Origin: Aurantibrevibacter litoralis
Lineage (GTDB): Bacteria; Bacteroidota; Bacteroidia; Flavobacteriales; Flavobacteriaceae
DNA: 64,000 nucleotides
Assembly: GCF_034651555.1 (NCBI RefSeq)
Contig: NZ_JAYEEQ010000002.1
Location: 124,001 to 188,000 of the forward strand
Direction of reading: 5' to 3'
The position numbers and the translations under genes were made by a program. The notes below the pieces were generated by a model that was given only the letters and a program-made list of their open reading frames with translations, had not been told where the DNA came from and ran no database searches. Shown here one piece after another: positions 1-8,896 of this stretch. How positions within the stretch are numbered: the first letter of the stretch is position 1; every line of letters starts with the position of its first letter.

Positions 1-1
1 A

Positions 2-286
2 TTTCTATTGGTTCCGGCAACCACCGCAATGGAAGAATTAACGTCCATTCTAAACCACCATATTATACCGGATAGCAATATGGTCTCTCAATCCGTTACC
101 AATAATTTGGTATCCCCGCCCACATTAGAAGGGGATTCCGTGCGGTTTTCAGTATCGGGTGCCGCCATTAGTCTTACAGACGGTTTAGGAAATCCAAATG
201 TCGATTTAGTGGTTTTAAATTTACAAGCTTCTAACGGCGTTATTCATGTCACCAATAGGGTACTACTTCCTAATACGAATAATTAA
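2..286 (+). CDS. Fasciclin (FAS1) domain protein, C-terminal part only
   Basis: The frame is open from base 2 to the stop at 284-286, so the gene starts before the window; the TTG at 8 is not believed to be the start. The 94 visible residues are the second half of a FAS1 domain: a LTSILNHHIIPD segment matches the usual LTYHVVPG strand, and the end reads ASNGVIHVTNRVLLP, the hallmark last strand of FAS1. FAS1 domains act in adhesion at the cell surface. The protein ends only a few residues after the domain, so this domain is C-terminal. The next gene downstream is also a FAS1 protein, so this looks like a tandem pair. The N-terminal export signal cannot be seen. Confidence 0.85.
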   Translation, partial: FLLVPATTAMEELTSILNHHIIPDSNMVSQSVTNNLVSPPTLEGDSVRFSVSGAAISLTDGLGNPNVDLVVLNLQASNGVIHVTNRVLLPNTNN

Positions 287-311
287 AATCCTCCATCATA
301 GAAACAATGAC

Positions 312-337
312 AAAAGTCGCCTTTCGGCGGCTTTTTT
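312..337 (+). terminator. Intrinsic terminator of the truncated FAS1 gene
   Basis: AAAAGTCGCC and GGCGGCTTTT form a 10-bp stem (one G-T wobble) around a TTTC loop and run into a T tract. It lies 26 bases past the stop codon. Confidence 0.8.
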
Positions 338-525
338 TGTATCCAAAACAGTCATCGCTTCTTAAAACGGTTTTAATTATGTTAAAGTTTTATTAAAATA
401 AATAAACAAACGTAACCTTTTGAAGATTTATTAATCATATTGTTGAATGTTTTAATATATTCGTTAAACAACAATGATGTATTAATCATTAAAATCAAGT
501 ATTAACCGCATTTAAACCTAGAAAA

Positions 526-2100
526 ATGAAAAAAATTATTAAAAATGGTACCCTTATCTTTGCGATGATCTTATCGCTATTCTTAATTTCGTGTAGTAGC
601 GATGACAATGACCCTGCACCCCCTACAACGCCACCTTTTACAACGCCCCCACCCACCCCAGAACCCCCTGCTGAAACAGGTTCTAATATTGTGGAGTTAG
701 CCTCGGCAACAGACGATTTAAGTTCGCTTGTAGCTGCATTAGTACAGGCCGATGCCGGCTTAGTAGAAGTACTGGAGGGTGATGGCCCTTTTACCGTATT
801 TGCACCAACCAATGCCGCATTTATCGCATTGTTAGACGCTCTGGGAGATGATTTTAATTCTCTGGAAGATTTTGACACCGCCGAAGAAAAACAACTTTTA
901 GCAGACGTACTTACGTATCATGTGGTCTCTGGTGCCGCTGCGCTATCTACTTCCTTAACCGACGGGCAGGAAATAGGAACGGTGCAGGGTGAAAATGTAA
1001 CCGTAAGCTTAACAGGAGGCGTATTTATTCAGGATGCTACTGAAACCGATGCCGCAGTTACCGCCCCGGATGAGGAAGCTACCAACGGCGTGGTGCATAT
1101 CATTGATAAAGTGTTATTACCTCAAGCTGTTTTAGATGCCCTAGCACCGCCGGCACAGGCAAATATTGTAGAAACTGCACAAAGTGTAGACGATTTAAGT
1201 GCATTGGTTGCGGCTCTCATTCAGGCAGATGCCGGTTTAGTGGAAGTATTAAGTGGCGAAGGTCCCTTTACGGTCTTTGCGCCAACCAATGACGCCTTTA
1301 CCGCCTTATTGGATGTACTGGGGGATGATTTTAACTCCTTAGCTGATTTTGACACAGCTGCCGAGAAAGAATTATTAGCCAAAGTATTAACCTACCACGT
1401 GGTTTCCGGCGTTGCAGCACTTTCTACATCCTTAACTGATGGGCAAGAAATCCCTACTGTTCAAGGAGAGAACGTGACTGTGAATCTAACCGGAGGCGTA
1501 TTCATAGGTGATGCAACTGAAGTTGACGCCCAAGTAATACAGGCAGATGTGGAAACCAGTAATGGAGTGGTACATGTGATTAATAAAGTTTTGGTACCAC
1601 AGGAAGTATTGGATTTATTAGCGCCTCCTGCCACGCAAAATATAGTGGAAACAGCGCAGTCGGTACCTGCTTTAAGTCTTTTGGTTGATGCCCTTATACA
1701 AGCCGATGCCGGATTAGTTGAGGTCTTAAGTGGCGATGGTCCATTTACCGTATTTGCCCCTACCAATGAGGCATTTGCAGCCCTCCTAGATGAGTTAGGC
1801 CCTTCTTTCACAAGTTTAGCTGATTTTGATACCGCTGCCGAAAAAGAATTATTAGCCAAAGTATTAACCTACCATGTGGTTTCCGGCGCTGGAGCACTTT
1901 CTTCCTCTTTAACTGATGGCCAGGAATTTGCCACGGTACAGGGTGAAAATGTAACCGTTAATCTTACCGGAGGCGTATTCATAGGTGATGCAACTGAAGT
2001 TGACGCCCAAGTAATACAGGCGGACGTGGAAACCAGCAATGGTGTTGTGCATGTCGTTAATAAAGTACTCTTGCCACAAGAAGTACTGGATGCCTTATAA
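526..2100 (+). CDS. Lipoprotein with three tandem fasciclin (FAS1) domains
   Basis: Predicted surface or periplasmic adhesion lipoprotein of 524 residues. Residues 1-22 form a type II signal with lipobox LISC and the lipidated Cys at 23, followed by SSDD and a proline/threonine-rich linker to about residue 53. Three FAS1 repeats follow, starting near residues 54, 212 and 371. Each has the FAS1 hallmarks GPFTVFAPTN, LTYHVVSG and NGVVHVI/VNKVLLP. Repeats 2 and 3 are very similar even at DNA level (period 477 bp), repeat 1 less so. The upstream neighbour is also a FAS1 protein. FAS1 proteins mediate adhesion in many organisms; the ligand here is unknown. The ATG at 526 is chosen because the lipoprotein signal starts there. 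Confidence 0.93.
   Translation: MKKIIKNGTLIFAMILSLFLISCSSDDNDPAPPTTPPFTTPPPTPEPPAETGSNIVELASATDDLSSLVAALVQADAGLVEVLEGDGPFTVFAPTNAAFIALLDALGDDFNSLEDFDTAEEKQLLADVLTYHVVSGAAALSTSLTDGQEIGTVQGENVTVSLTGGVFIQDATETDAAVTAPDEEATNGVVHIIDKVLLPQAVLDALAPPAQANIVETAQSVDDLSALVAALIQADAGLVEVLSGEGPFTVFAPTNDAFTALLDVLGDDFNSLADFDTAAEKELLAKVLTYHVVSGVAALSTSLTDGQEIPTVQGENVTVNLTGGVFIGDATEVDAQVIQADVETSNGVVHVINKVLVPQEVLDLLAPPATQNIVETAQSVPALSLLVDALIQADAGLVEVLSGDGPFTVFAPTNEAFAALLDELGPSFTSLADFDTAAEKELLAKVLTYHVVSGAGALSSSLTDGQEFATVQGENVTVNLTGGVFIGDATEVDAQVIQADVETSNGVVHVVNKVLLPQEVLDAL
685..2097 (+). repeat. Three tandem FAS1-coding repeats (474/477-bp period)
   Basis: The coding repeats begin near 685, 1159 and 1636. Between repeats 2 and 3 a stretch of about 50 bp (from about 1491 and about 1968, offset 477) is identical including synonymous positions, which points to recent duplication or gene conversion. 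Confidence 0.75.
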
Positions 2101-2339
2101 GAAAAGATAATTTCTTAGGTTGGTTGATGGGCTCCCCTACTGAGAATTTCTTCTTTGAAAAACTCTGGAGGGGAGTTCCCTTTTACAGCCGGGACTGTAA
2201 AGTAGGAAACAGCAACACTACGCACCACAGAAAAGATAGGTTTATCATACAAAAACAGCGTCTTTACAACTATTTGTTTTTTACGACTAGCGTTTAGCGC
2301 ATCTTTGACATCCCAAATCTTACCAAACCAACCTATTGA
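2101..2339 (+). other. Intergenic stretch with two hairpins
   Basis: No open frame of note. Two inverted repeats follow the FAS1 stop: CTCCCCT (2132-2138) with AGGGGAG (2169-2175), and TTTACAG (2182-2188) with CTGTAAA (2195-2201) around a 6-base loop. Neither is followed by a clean T run, so they may be 3' UTR structure rather than terminators. Confidence 0.4.
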
Positions 2340-2382
2340 AAAAGCTCCCGAATGCCATCAAACAGCAAACGGGAGCTTTTCT
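2340..2382. terminator. Bidirectional terminator between FAS1 lipoprotein and yidC
   Basis: A perfect 11-bp stem, AAAAGCTCCCG (2340-2350) with CGGGAGCTTTT (2370-2380), has A and T tracts on its outer sides, so it can stop transcription from either side. It lies between converging genes, 20 bases past the yidC stop. Confidence 0.85.
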
Positions 2383-2402
2383 ATTTATTTCGTAGGATCG
2401 AT

Positions 2403-4259
2403 TTATTTCTTCTTCCCCAACTTCTTCTGTTCTTCGGCTTGTTCCATCATCTCCCGCATTTTACGTTGAAATTTGTTCTCCTTCTTGGGTTTTAACTTAT
2501 TCTCTTGTATTTGCGCATGTATCTTCTTTTCATCCAAAATAAAATGTTTAATGGCCAACATGATAAAAATGGTAATGAGGTTAGATACAAAGTAATACAA
2601 ACTTAACCCACTCGCAAAACTATTAAAGAAAAATAGCATCATTAAAGGCGACAGGTACATAATGAATTTCATGTTAGGCATACCCGGCTGGGTTTGCATA
2701 TTCTGGCCTGTTGTCATCATCATATAAAAGAATATAGCTACCGACGCCAATATAGGAAACAAACTTACATGATCTCCATAGAAAGGTATGGTAAAGGGTA
2801 ATTGCGCAATGGTATCATACGACGACAAATCGTCTGCCCAAAGAAATGATTTTTGACGTAACGCAAACGAAGTGGGAAAAAACATAAACAATGCATAAAA
2901 TATGGGTAATTGCAATAGCGCAGGCACACAACCGCTCATGGGACTTACACCGGCCTTACCGTACAATTTCATAGTTTCTTGTTGTCGCTTCATAGCGTTC
3001 TCCTTGAATTTCTCATTAATTTCTGTAATTTCAGGCTTTAGCACCTTCATTTTGGCTTGCGATAAATACGATTTATACGTCACCGGAGACATAAGCAAAC
3101 GCACTAGTATGGTCATGACCACAATGGCAATCCCATGCGGAATAAACGCACTTAAAAAGGTGAATAAAGGGGTAAAAATATAACGATTAATCCAACCAAA
3201 AATACCCCATCCAAAGGGGATAGAATCTTCTAAGCCTAATTGCTTGTACTGGGCCAACACTTTTACATCGGTAGGACCGTAATACCAATGCATTCCATAC
3301 GCGATTTCGCCCCCTGCTGTTTTCAAAGGCACCAGAGATGCATATTCTTTGGTGTAGCCTGCTGTTTTACTTTCTTCCTTAACTAAGTTTACCGAATTTA
3401 AGGTACCCGTCTCAAAGGGTGTATTGGTGGCCAATATGGCACTAAAAAAATGCTGCCTATATGAAAGCCATTTAATATCGGTGCCTATTTCCTCGTCGTC
3501 GCTACCTTCAGATAACTTACTTATTTTACCGTCTTCGTGATTATATGTTAATCGCGTATACCTATTTTCGTATTGAATACTTTTTGAATGCCGTATCGCT
3601 TTTAACTTCCACTCCAGTTCTATGGGCTGATTGCTTTGAAAAACACCGTTTAAGCCTTCGGAACGAATTGTAAAATCGACCAAATACTCATTTGGTTTTA
3701 TTTCGTATCGGTATTCTAAAAACTGATTAGGCGAAACTTTGGCCTTCATAGAGAGTACTTGGTTGTCTCCAGATTGGCTAAGCGATGGTTCAAAGAAAAG
3801 TTCCTGAGTTCGCAAAACACGATTATCTGAAGCAGTAAACGTAAGCCCAAAACTAGCGTTGCCGCCTTTTACCAAATACACCGGCACCGAATCATAGGTA
3901 GTATAGCCTTTCATTTTGGCTTCTATAATTTGACCGCCTTTGTTACTGATCACAAAATAGACTAACTCGTTCTCCAGTACGGTGTTGCCCTCTGTAGGCG
4001 GATTGTATCCAAAAGCACCTATACTGTTCTTATAGGTAGCCACGGCGATAGAATCATTGGGGTTTAGAATTTCTGGTGCTGCTTCCTTAACCACATTTTC
4101 ATTTGCTGCCTTTTGTGCGGCATCTAGCTGCTCTTGCTGCACTCTTTTTGCCTCAATCTGCTCTGCAGTTGGTTGATTTTGGTAAAACATAAAAATGAGT
4201 ATTCCAAAAATCAACGCAAAACCAATGATGGTATTGATGTCTAGTTTTTTCTCTTCCAT
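2403..4259 (-). CDS. yidC: Membrane protein insertase YidC
   Basis: Inserts and folds inner-membrane proteins, alone or with SecYEG. The 618 residues show the full-length Gram-negative layout: an N-terminal membrane anchor (about residues 8-26), a large periplasmic P1 domain to about residue 340, then the conserved five-helix core. The core contains VRLLMSPVTYKSYLSQAKM, whose Arg lies in the hydrophilic groove, and a GCVPALLQLPIF segment. A long basic tail rich in Lys ends in KKLGKKK, which in this family contacts ribosomes. The gene lies 93 bases downstream of pyrG in the same direction, a pairing I know from other Bacteroidetes, so the two are probably co-transcribed. Confidence 0.97.
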   Translation of the reverse strand: MEEKKLDINTIIGFALIFGILIFMFYQNQPTAEQIEAKRVQQEQLDAAQKAANENVVKEAAPEILNPNDSIAVATYKNSIGAFGYNPPTEGNTVLENELVYFVISNKGGQIIEAKMKGYTTYDSVPVYLVKGGNASFGLTFTASDNRVLRTQELFFEPSLSQSGDNQVLSMKAKVSPNQFLEYRYEIKPNEYLVDFTIRSEGLNGVFQSNQPIELEWKLKAIRHSKSIQYENRYTRLTYNHEDGKISKLSEGSDDEEIGTDIKWLSYRQHFFSAILATNTPFETGTLNSVNLVKEESKTAGYTKEYASLVPLKTAGGEIAYGMHWYYGPTDVKVLAQYKQLGLEDSIPFGWGIFGWINRYIFTPLFTFLSAFIPHGIAIVVMTILVRLLMSPVTYKSYLSQAKMKVLKPEITEINEKFKENAMKRQQETMKLYGKAGVSPMSGCVPALLQLPIFYALFMFFPTSFALRQKSFLWADDLSSYDTIAQLPFTIPFYGDHVSLFPILASVAIFFYMMMTTGQNMQTQPGMPNMKFIMYLSPLMMLFFFNSFASGLSLYYFVSNLITIFIMLAIKHFILDEKKIHAQIQENKLKPKKENKFQRKMREMMEQAEEQKKLGKKK

Positions 4260-4352
4260 TTACAATAATATTACAGCCTTATCCATTGGCGATATGTGGC
4301 GCATAGATGGGATTGGTTTTTCTGACGGCAAATATAAGTCCAATTCATGGGT

Positions 4353-5990
4353 TTATGACAAAGTGGCTTTAGTTTGCTTTTTTTTATGTAACAAGGCCGC
4401 TTTAACAAAACTTACAAATAACGGATGCGGATTGGCCACCGTGCTTTTATATTCCGGGTGAAATTGCACCCCCACAAACCATGGGTGCGAAGGCAATTCT
4501 ATAATTTCTACCAATTTTGTATCCGCATTGATCCCCGAAAAAACCATCCCGGCAGCTTCCATCTGCTGCTTATAGTGGTTGTTAAATTCGTATCGATGTC
4601 TGTGACGTTCCGAAACATGCGTGTTTTTTTGATATACATTATAAGCCAAACTATCTTTTTTTACATCGCAGCTCCATGCCCCTAAGCGCATAGTTCCGCC
4701 TTTGTGTATTATCGATTTTTGAGCCTCCATAAGACCTATGACCGGATGCGCTGTTGCGGCATCCATTTCAGTAGAATTCGCCTCTTTTAAGTCCAACACA
4801 TTGCGCGCAAATTCTATTACGGCCATTTGCATGCCCAAACAAATTCCCAAAAACGGAATTTCATGTTCCCTTGCATATTGTACTGCCTTTATCTTTCCTT
4901 CTATACCGCGTTCCCCAAAACCTGGAGCCACCAATATACCATCGAGGTCGCTCATCGATTTTTTTAAATTTTGATCTGTAATATATTCCGAATGAATTGG
5001 TTTTACTTTTACCCGAACTTCATTTTCTGCCCCGGCATGTATAAAAGATTCTAATATGGATTTGTACGAATCCTGAAGTTCTACATATTTTCCAATAAGT
5101 CCGATAGTTACCTCGCTTTTTGGGTTTTTATGCCGTGAAAGAAAAGCTTTCCATTGCGTTAAATCGGGTTGTTTGTCATTGGGTAATGCTAGTTTTTGAA
5201 GCGTAACGCTATCTAAGCCCTCTTCTTGCATGAGTACTGGCACGTCGTATATGGTAGATGCATCTATGGATTGTATAACAGCTTCGCGTTTTACATTACA
5301 GAACAAAGCTAATTTATCGCGAATATCACCAGAAATTTCATGCTCTGTGCGGCACACTAAGATGTCGGCTTTAATACCGCTTTCCATCAAGGTTTTAACC
5401 GAGTGTTGTGTCGGTTTTGTTTTTAACTCACCCGCAGCAGAAAGATAAGGAACTAATGTTAAATGAATTACAATACCATTATTATCGCCCAGTTCCCATA
5501 ATAACTGCCGCACGGCTTCTATATACGGAAGCGATTCTATATCCCCTACGGTACCTCCAATTTCGGTAATCACAATATCGTATTCGCCGCTGTTTCCCAA
5601 CAGCTGAACACGCTCCTTAATCTCATTGGTGATATGTGGCACTACCTGCACCGTTTTTCCCAGAAATTCGCCACGTCTTTCCTTTTCTATCACACTTTGG
5701 TAAATACGACCGGTAGTAACGTTATTGGCTTGCGATGTACGCACATTCAAAAATCGTTCGTAATGGCCTAAATCCAAATCGGTTTCAGCGCCATCATCGG
5801 TGACATAACATTCTCCATGTTCGTAAGGGTTTAATGTACCGGGATCTACATTAATGTAGGGATCTAATTTTTGAATGGTGGTTTTGTAACCGCGAGCTTG
5901 CAACAATTTGGCTAATGAGGCTGCAATAATTCCTTTTCCGAGCGAAGAAGTAACCCCTCCGGTTACAAAAATATATTTGGTTTGAGGCAT
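4353..5990 (-). CDS. pyrG: CTP synthase
   Basis: Makes CTP from UTP, ATP and glutamine. The protein is 545 residues when started at the ATG at 5990, giving MPQTKYIFVTGGVTSSLGKG, the standard CTP synthase beginning. The frame is open up to 6041 and offers upstream ATGs at 6011 and 6041, but these add residues not found in the family. N-terminal amidoligase domain: GGVTSSLGKG nucleotide loop and the conserved DPYINVDPGTLNPYEHGE segment. C-terminal class I glutamine amidotransferase: nucleophile Cys in FLGICLGMQ and the FHPE motif. It is followed by yidC and preceded by a DUF3820 gene whose stop is 60 bases upstream. Confidence 0.97.
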   Translation of the reverse strand: MPQTKYIFVTGGVTSSLGKGIIAASLAKLLQARGYKTTIQKLDPYINVDPGTLNPYEHGECYVTDDGAETDLDLGHYERFLNVRTSQANNVTTGRIYQSVIEKERRGEFLGKTVQVVPHITNEIKERVQLLGNSGEYDIVITEIGGTVGDIESLPYIEAVRQLLWELGDNNGIVIHLTLVPYLSAAGELKTKPTQHSVKTLMESGIKADILVCRTEHEISGDIRDKLALFCNVKREAVIQSIDASTIYDVPVLMQEEGLDSVTLQKLALPNDKQPDLTQWKAFLSRHKNPKSEVTIGLIGKYVELQDSYKSILESFIHAGAENEVRVKVKPIHSEYITDQNLKKSMSDLDGILVAPGFGERGIEGKIKAVQYAREHEIPFLGICLGMQMAVIEFARNVLDLKEANSTEMDAATAHPVIGLMEAQKSIIHKGGTMRLGAWSCDVKKDSLAYNVYQKNTHVSERHRHRYEFNNHYKQQMEAAGMVFSGINADTKLVEIIELPSHPWFVGVQFHPEYKSTVANPHPLFVSFVKAALLHKKKQTKATLS

Positions 5991-6050
5991 TGGGCGTTGG
6001 GTAGGGTTCATAACGCAAGCAAAAATACAAATTGCAAACACATATCACCC

Positions 6051-6287
6051 TTAATCTAACGGAAAATCTTTTTGAATCTTTCGAATTAGGTATTCCAGCT
6101 CATTCACTTTAATTTCGAGCGTCGCTTTTAAGAGCTGTCCCAATTTCCCCTCCGGAAATCCCTGTCGCTGAAACCAAATTAAATAGGCCTCCGGCAAATC
6201 AACCAAATACCATCCTTTGAATTTCCCAAAGGGCATTTTGTAATGGGCTAGTTCTATTAATTTATTTTTATCGGGAAAAACATCCAT
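6051..6287 (-). CDS. DUF3820 family protein
   Basis: Small cytosolic protein of 78 residues. The segment KMPFGKFKGWYLVDLPEAYLIWFQRQ is the signature of DUF3820, a family related to the putative quorum-sensing-regulated virulence factor fold; its biochemical role is not established. No signal peptide or membrane segment. It lies head to tail with pyrG and may share a transcript with it. Upstream it diverges from the sugar isomerase-like gene, with 47 bases between the two starts. Confidence 0.85.
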   Translation of the reverse strand: MDVFPDKNKLIELAHYKMPFGKFKGWYLVDLPEAYLIWFQRQGFPEGKLGQLLKATLEIKVNELEYLIRKIQKDFPLD

Positions 6288-6334
6288 TTTTTGCGCTAAA
6301 AAATTTACCTTTAAAGGTCATAATAATTTTTGAA

Positions 6335-7204
6335 ATGAAACGAAGAACATTTATTGAATCTACAACAGTAGCCTCAGTGGGATTTTTGGCCACCGGTATT
6401 GCCTCGGGACAATCAACCGAAAAAACAGAAACAAAAGATCGCAAAGGCAACATTAATCACAGTGTATGTCGCTGGTGCTACAATAGTATTCCCATGGAAG
6501 ATTTTCTTAAAAAACTAAATGAATTAGGCATTAAGGCTATGGACTTAACCGGACCGGAAGATTGGCCATTGATGAAAAAATACAATATTCACGCTTCCAT
6601 GTGCTGGGGAGCGGGCATGGGAATAGAAAAGGGATGGAACGATCTCACCTTGCACGAAGAATTAATAAAAGACTACGCCCAAATGATTCCACGTGTGGCC
6701 GCCGAAGGCTATACCAATCTAATTTGTTTTAGTGGTAATCGCAATGGCATGGATGCTGGGGTTGGACTTAAAAATTGTGCCGAAGGATTAAAGAAAATTA
6801 TGCCTCTTGCAGAAAAACATGGTGTTATTATTCAAATGGAACTGCTGAACTCTAAAGTAGATCATAAAGATTATATGTGCGATACCAGTGCATGGGGCGT
6901 TGCGTTGTGTAAAGAAATTGGTTCAGAAAATTTTAAGTTATTGTATGATATTTACCACATGCAGATTATGGAGGGCGATGTCATTAGAACCATAAAAGAA
7001 AATCATTCCTATTTTGGGCATTACCACACCGGCGGAAATCCGGGAAGGAATGAAATAAATGAAACACAAGAACTCTACTATCCGGCCATAATGAAAGCCA
7101 TTTTAGAAACGGGATATAAAGGGTATGTAGCTCAAGAATTTATACCTACTTGGGAAGATAAAATCGCTTCTCTTGAAGAAGGCGTTGGTATCTGCGATGT
7201 ATAA
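6335..7204 (+). CDS. Hydroxypyruvate isomerase-like TIM-barrel protein with Tat signal
   Basis: Member of the sugar phosphate isomerase/epimerase (xylose isomerase-like) superfamily, 289 residues. The N-terminus MKRRTFIESTTVASVGFLATGIASGQ is a twin-arginine-type signal (KRRTF), so the protein is likely exported folded. The barrel carries candidate metal ligands in order: Glu in IIQMELLNSK, Asp and His in LLYDIYHMQ, His in GHYHTGG and Glu in VAQEFIP, as in hydroxypyruvate isomerase and related epimerases. The substrate is unknown, and an exported location makes cytosolic hydroxypyruvate metabolism unlikely. The gene is monocistronic, diverging from the DUF3820 gene and closed by a terminator. 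Confidence 0.85.
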   Translation: MKRRTFIESTTVASVGFLATGIASGQSTEKTETKDRKGNINHSVCRWCYNSIPMEDFLKKLNELGIKAMDLTGPEDWPLMKKYNIHASMCWGAGMGIEKGWNDLTLHEELIKDYAQMIPRVAAEGYTNLICFSGNRNGMDAGVGLKNCAEGLKKIMPLAEKHGVIIQMELLNSKVDHKDYMCDTSAWGVALCKEIGSENFKLLYDIYHMQIMEGDVIRTIKENHSYFGHYHTGGNPGRNEINETQELYYPAIMKAILETGYKGYVAQEFIPTWEDKIASLEEGVGICDV

Positions 7205-7229
7205 ATCTATACTTGTGTAGTAACACAGT

Positions 7230-7262
7230 AACCACAGTCTCAAATGGCTGTGGTTTTTTTTT
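7230..7262 (+). terminator. Terminator of the isomerase-like gene
   Basis: AACCACAG (7230-7237) pairs with CTGTGGTT (7248-7255) and is followed by a run of T. Confidence 0.8.
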
Positions 7263-7293
7263 GAGTTTATGAGTTTTCCGGATACACAAAAAT

Positions 7294-8307
7294 TTAAAAG
7301 GATAATGAAGCCTTGTCTTTTGTAACCAGCAGTTGCACCGTCCTACCCAAAATTAAAGCACGGTTATCTTTTTCATGCCCCGCGGGCATATTAAAGGCAA
7401 CAGGGAAATCATAATCCGCTACCGCATCTAGGATGATTTCTTCTATGGTTCGGCCAAATTCCGTGGTATTTTTCCTTACTTTGGTAATATCGCCCACCAC
7501 AATTCCCTTGCAATTTTCAAAATATCCGGCTCGTTTTAAACTTTGTAACATCCGATCTATGTGATAGGCATATTCGCCAATCTCTTCAATAAAAAGAATT
7601 TTTCCGGAAATATCTATGCTGGTATCAGAACCTAACATTGTATGCAGTAAGGTTAGATTACCTCCCACCAAAGGTCCCGAAACAGTACCGGGCTTGTTAT
7701 AAGGAGAACCTTTTAAGGTATATGCCAAGGGCTCTCCAAAAATCGCATCCTTAAAGGTGTCTATCGTATATTGTATTTCTTCGGGATCATCGGATAAACT
7801 GGTACACATCATCGCATGTATTGTCTCTACACCAAGATTGTGAAACTGATTGTGCAACGCAGTGATATCCGAATACCCTAACAGCCATTTCGGATGTTGT
7901 TTTAGTTGCGTATAATCTAGTAGATCTAAAATGCGTACCGTGCCATATCCTCCTCGCGCACACCATATCGCTTTAATATTAGGATTATCCATGGCATTTT
8001 GAAAATCTTCAGCCCGTTCCGCATCTGTTCCTGCAAAGTGCCCATGTTGTTTAAAAACATGCTTGCCCACTACCACATGAAGCCCCCAACCTTTTAACAA
8101 AGCCTCCGCTTTTTGAATTTCTTCTTTTCTATTGTGCAACACTCCGGATGGCGCCACTATCGCAACGGTATCTCCAGGAACTAAACGATTCGGTTGGATC
8201 ATATCCATAGACGGCAACGCAGAAGCCCTCATTTGTGCAAAAGTTGTGTCGGTTTTAAACCCAAAAAAACAGATGATTATCACGATGATTACGCTACTAT
8301 TTTTCAT
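7294..8307 (-). CDS. LD-carboxypeptidase, peptidase family S66
   Basis: Serine peptidase of the LdcA/MccF family, 337 residues from the ATG at 8307. I prefer this start over the ATG at 8340 because it places a hydrophobic signal peptide (MKNSSVIIVIIICFFGF) at the N-terminus. Family features: VAPSG near the start, CARGGYGT, the nucleophile Ser in LLGYSDITAL, a Glu in the LFIEEIGEYAYHIDR segment, and the His in PAGHEKDNRALILG. LdcA enzymes cut the L,D bond of peptidoglycan tetrapeptides during cell-wall recycling; relatives cleave peptide antibiotics. It is the last gene of a minus-strand run beginning at guaA. The export signal suggests it acts in the periplasm, unlike cytosolic E. coli LdcA. 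Confidence 0.88.
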   Translation of the reverse strand: MKNSSVIIVIIICFFGFKTDTTFAQMRASALPSMDMIQPNRLVPGDTVAIVAPSGVLHNRKEEIQKAEALLKGWGLHVVVGKHVFKQHGHFAGTDAERAEDFQNAMDNPNIKAIWCARGGYGTVRILDLLDYTQLKQHPKWLLGYSDITALHNQFHNLGVETIHAMMCTSLSDDPEEIQYTIDTFKDAIFGEPLAYTLKGSPYNKPGTVSGPLVGGNLTLLHTMLGSDTSIDISGKILFIEEIGEYAYHIDRMLQSLKRAGYFENCKGIVVGDITKVRKNTTEFGRTIEEIILDAVADYDFPVAFNMPAGHEKDNRALILGRTVQLLVTKDKASLSF

Positions 8308-8359
8308 AATTAAGTGTTTTTTTTGGAGGTGATTTGTCATTTAAAACGTCTAATTTAAT

Positions 8360-8896
8360 TTATTCCGATGCTAATAGCAAATGTACTTTTTGTTCCCAAA
8401 GCAATTGATTCACCTTGTTTCTCGCGTAATTCGTTTCTTGATCGTAGGTGTTTTGAAACGCATTTAATTCCTTTATAATGGCAGTATATATAGTTTTCAC
8501 TTCCTTCTTTACCTCCATAGAAAAACGCGTTTCCGAAAGTTGCTTTTTCATCTTACGTGCAAACACCTCCGCAATATCGAAATGTAGTTGTTCGTGTCCT
8601 AGAATAAGGGAATCGGCCAATGCCGGGTGGTACCACGATTTATCCGGATAGAAATACGCATCTACTGTATACGTTAAGTGCACCTCATCCTCATTTCTCA
8701 TTTCCGCAGCGAATTGATATGAAATACCGCTTGCGGTCATGGCGGCCACAGCTTGCCTATCTTCAGGTATAGCCCTAAAATCACTCCATGCTAACTTTCG
8801 CTCGGAAGTCCATGGTATACCTTCGCTTTCCTGAGCAGACAACTGTCCGATGATCACGAAGATTGTCCAAAAAACAAGTGGTATTACCCTACCCAA
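8360..8896 (-). CDS. Secreted DUF922-type zinc metalloprotease candidate
   Basis: Protein of 178 residues with an N-terminal hydrophobic signal ending SAQ (about residue 22) and the zinc-protease motif HEQLH at residues 101-105 in LGHEQLHFDIAE. The region WSDFRAIPED and the position of HExxH match DUF922, annotated as a predicted secreted zinc-dependent protease; its substrate is unknown. The only start that keeps the signal peptide is the TTG at 8896, since an in-frame TAA lies directly upstream. The gene overlaps the end of the OsmC gene by 13 bases, implying translational coupling. Confidence 0.7.
   Translation of the reverse strand: MGRVIPLVFWTIFVIIGQLSAQESEGIPWTSERKLAWSDFRAIPEDRQAVAAMTASGISYQFAAEMRNEDEVHLTYTVDAYFYPDKSWYHPALADSLILGHEQLHFDIAEVFARKMKKQLSETRFSMEVKKEVKTIYTAIIKELNAFQNTYDQETNYARNKVNQLLWEQKVHLLLASE

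Noticed and set aside
8308..8340. Extended N-terminus of the LD-carboxypeptidase from the ATG at 8340
   Set aside because: It would put eleven polar residues before the signal peptide; the ATG at 8307 fits better.
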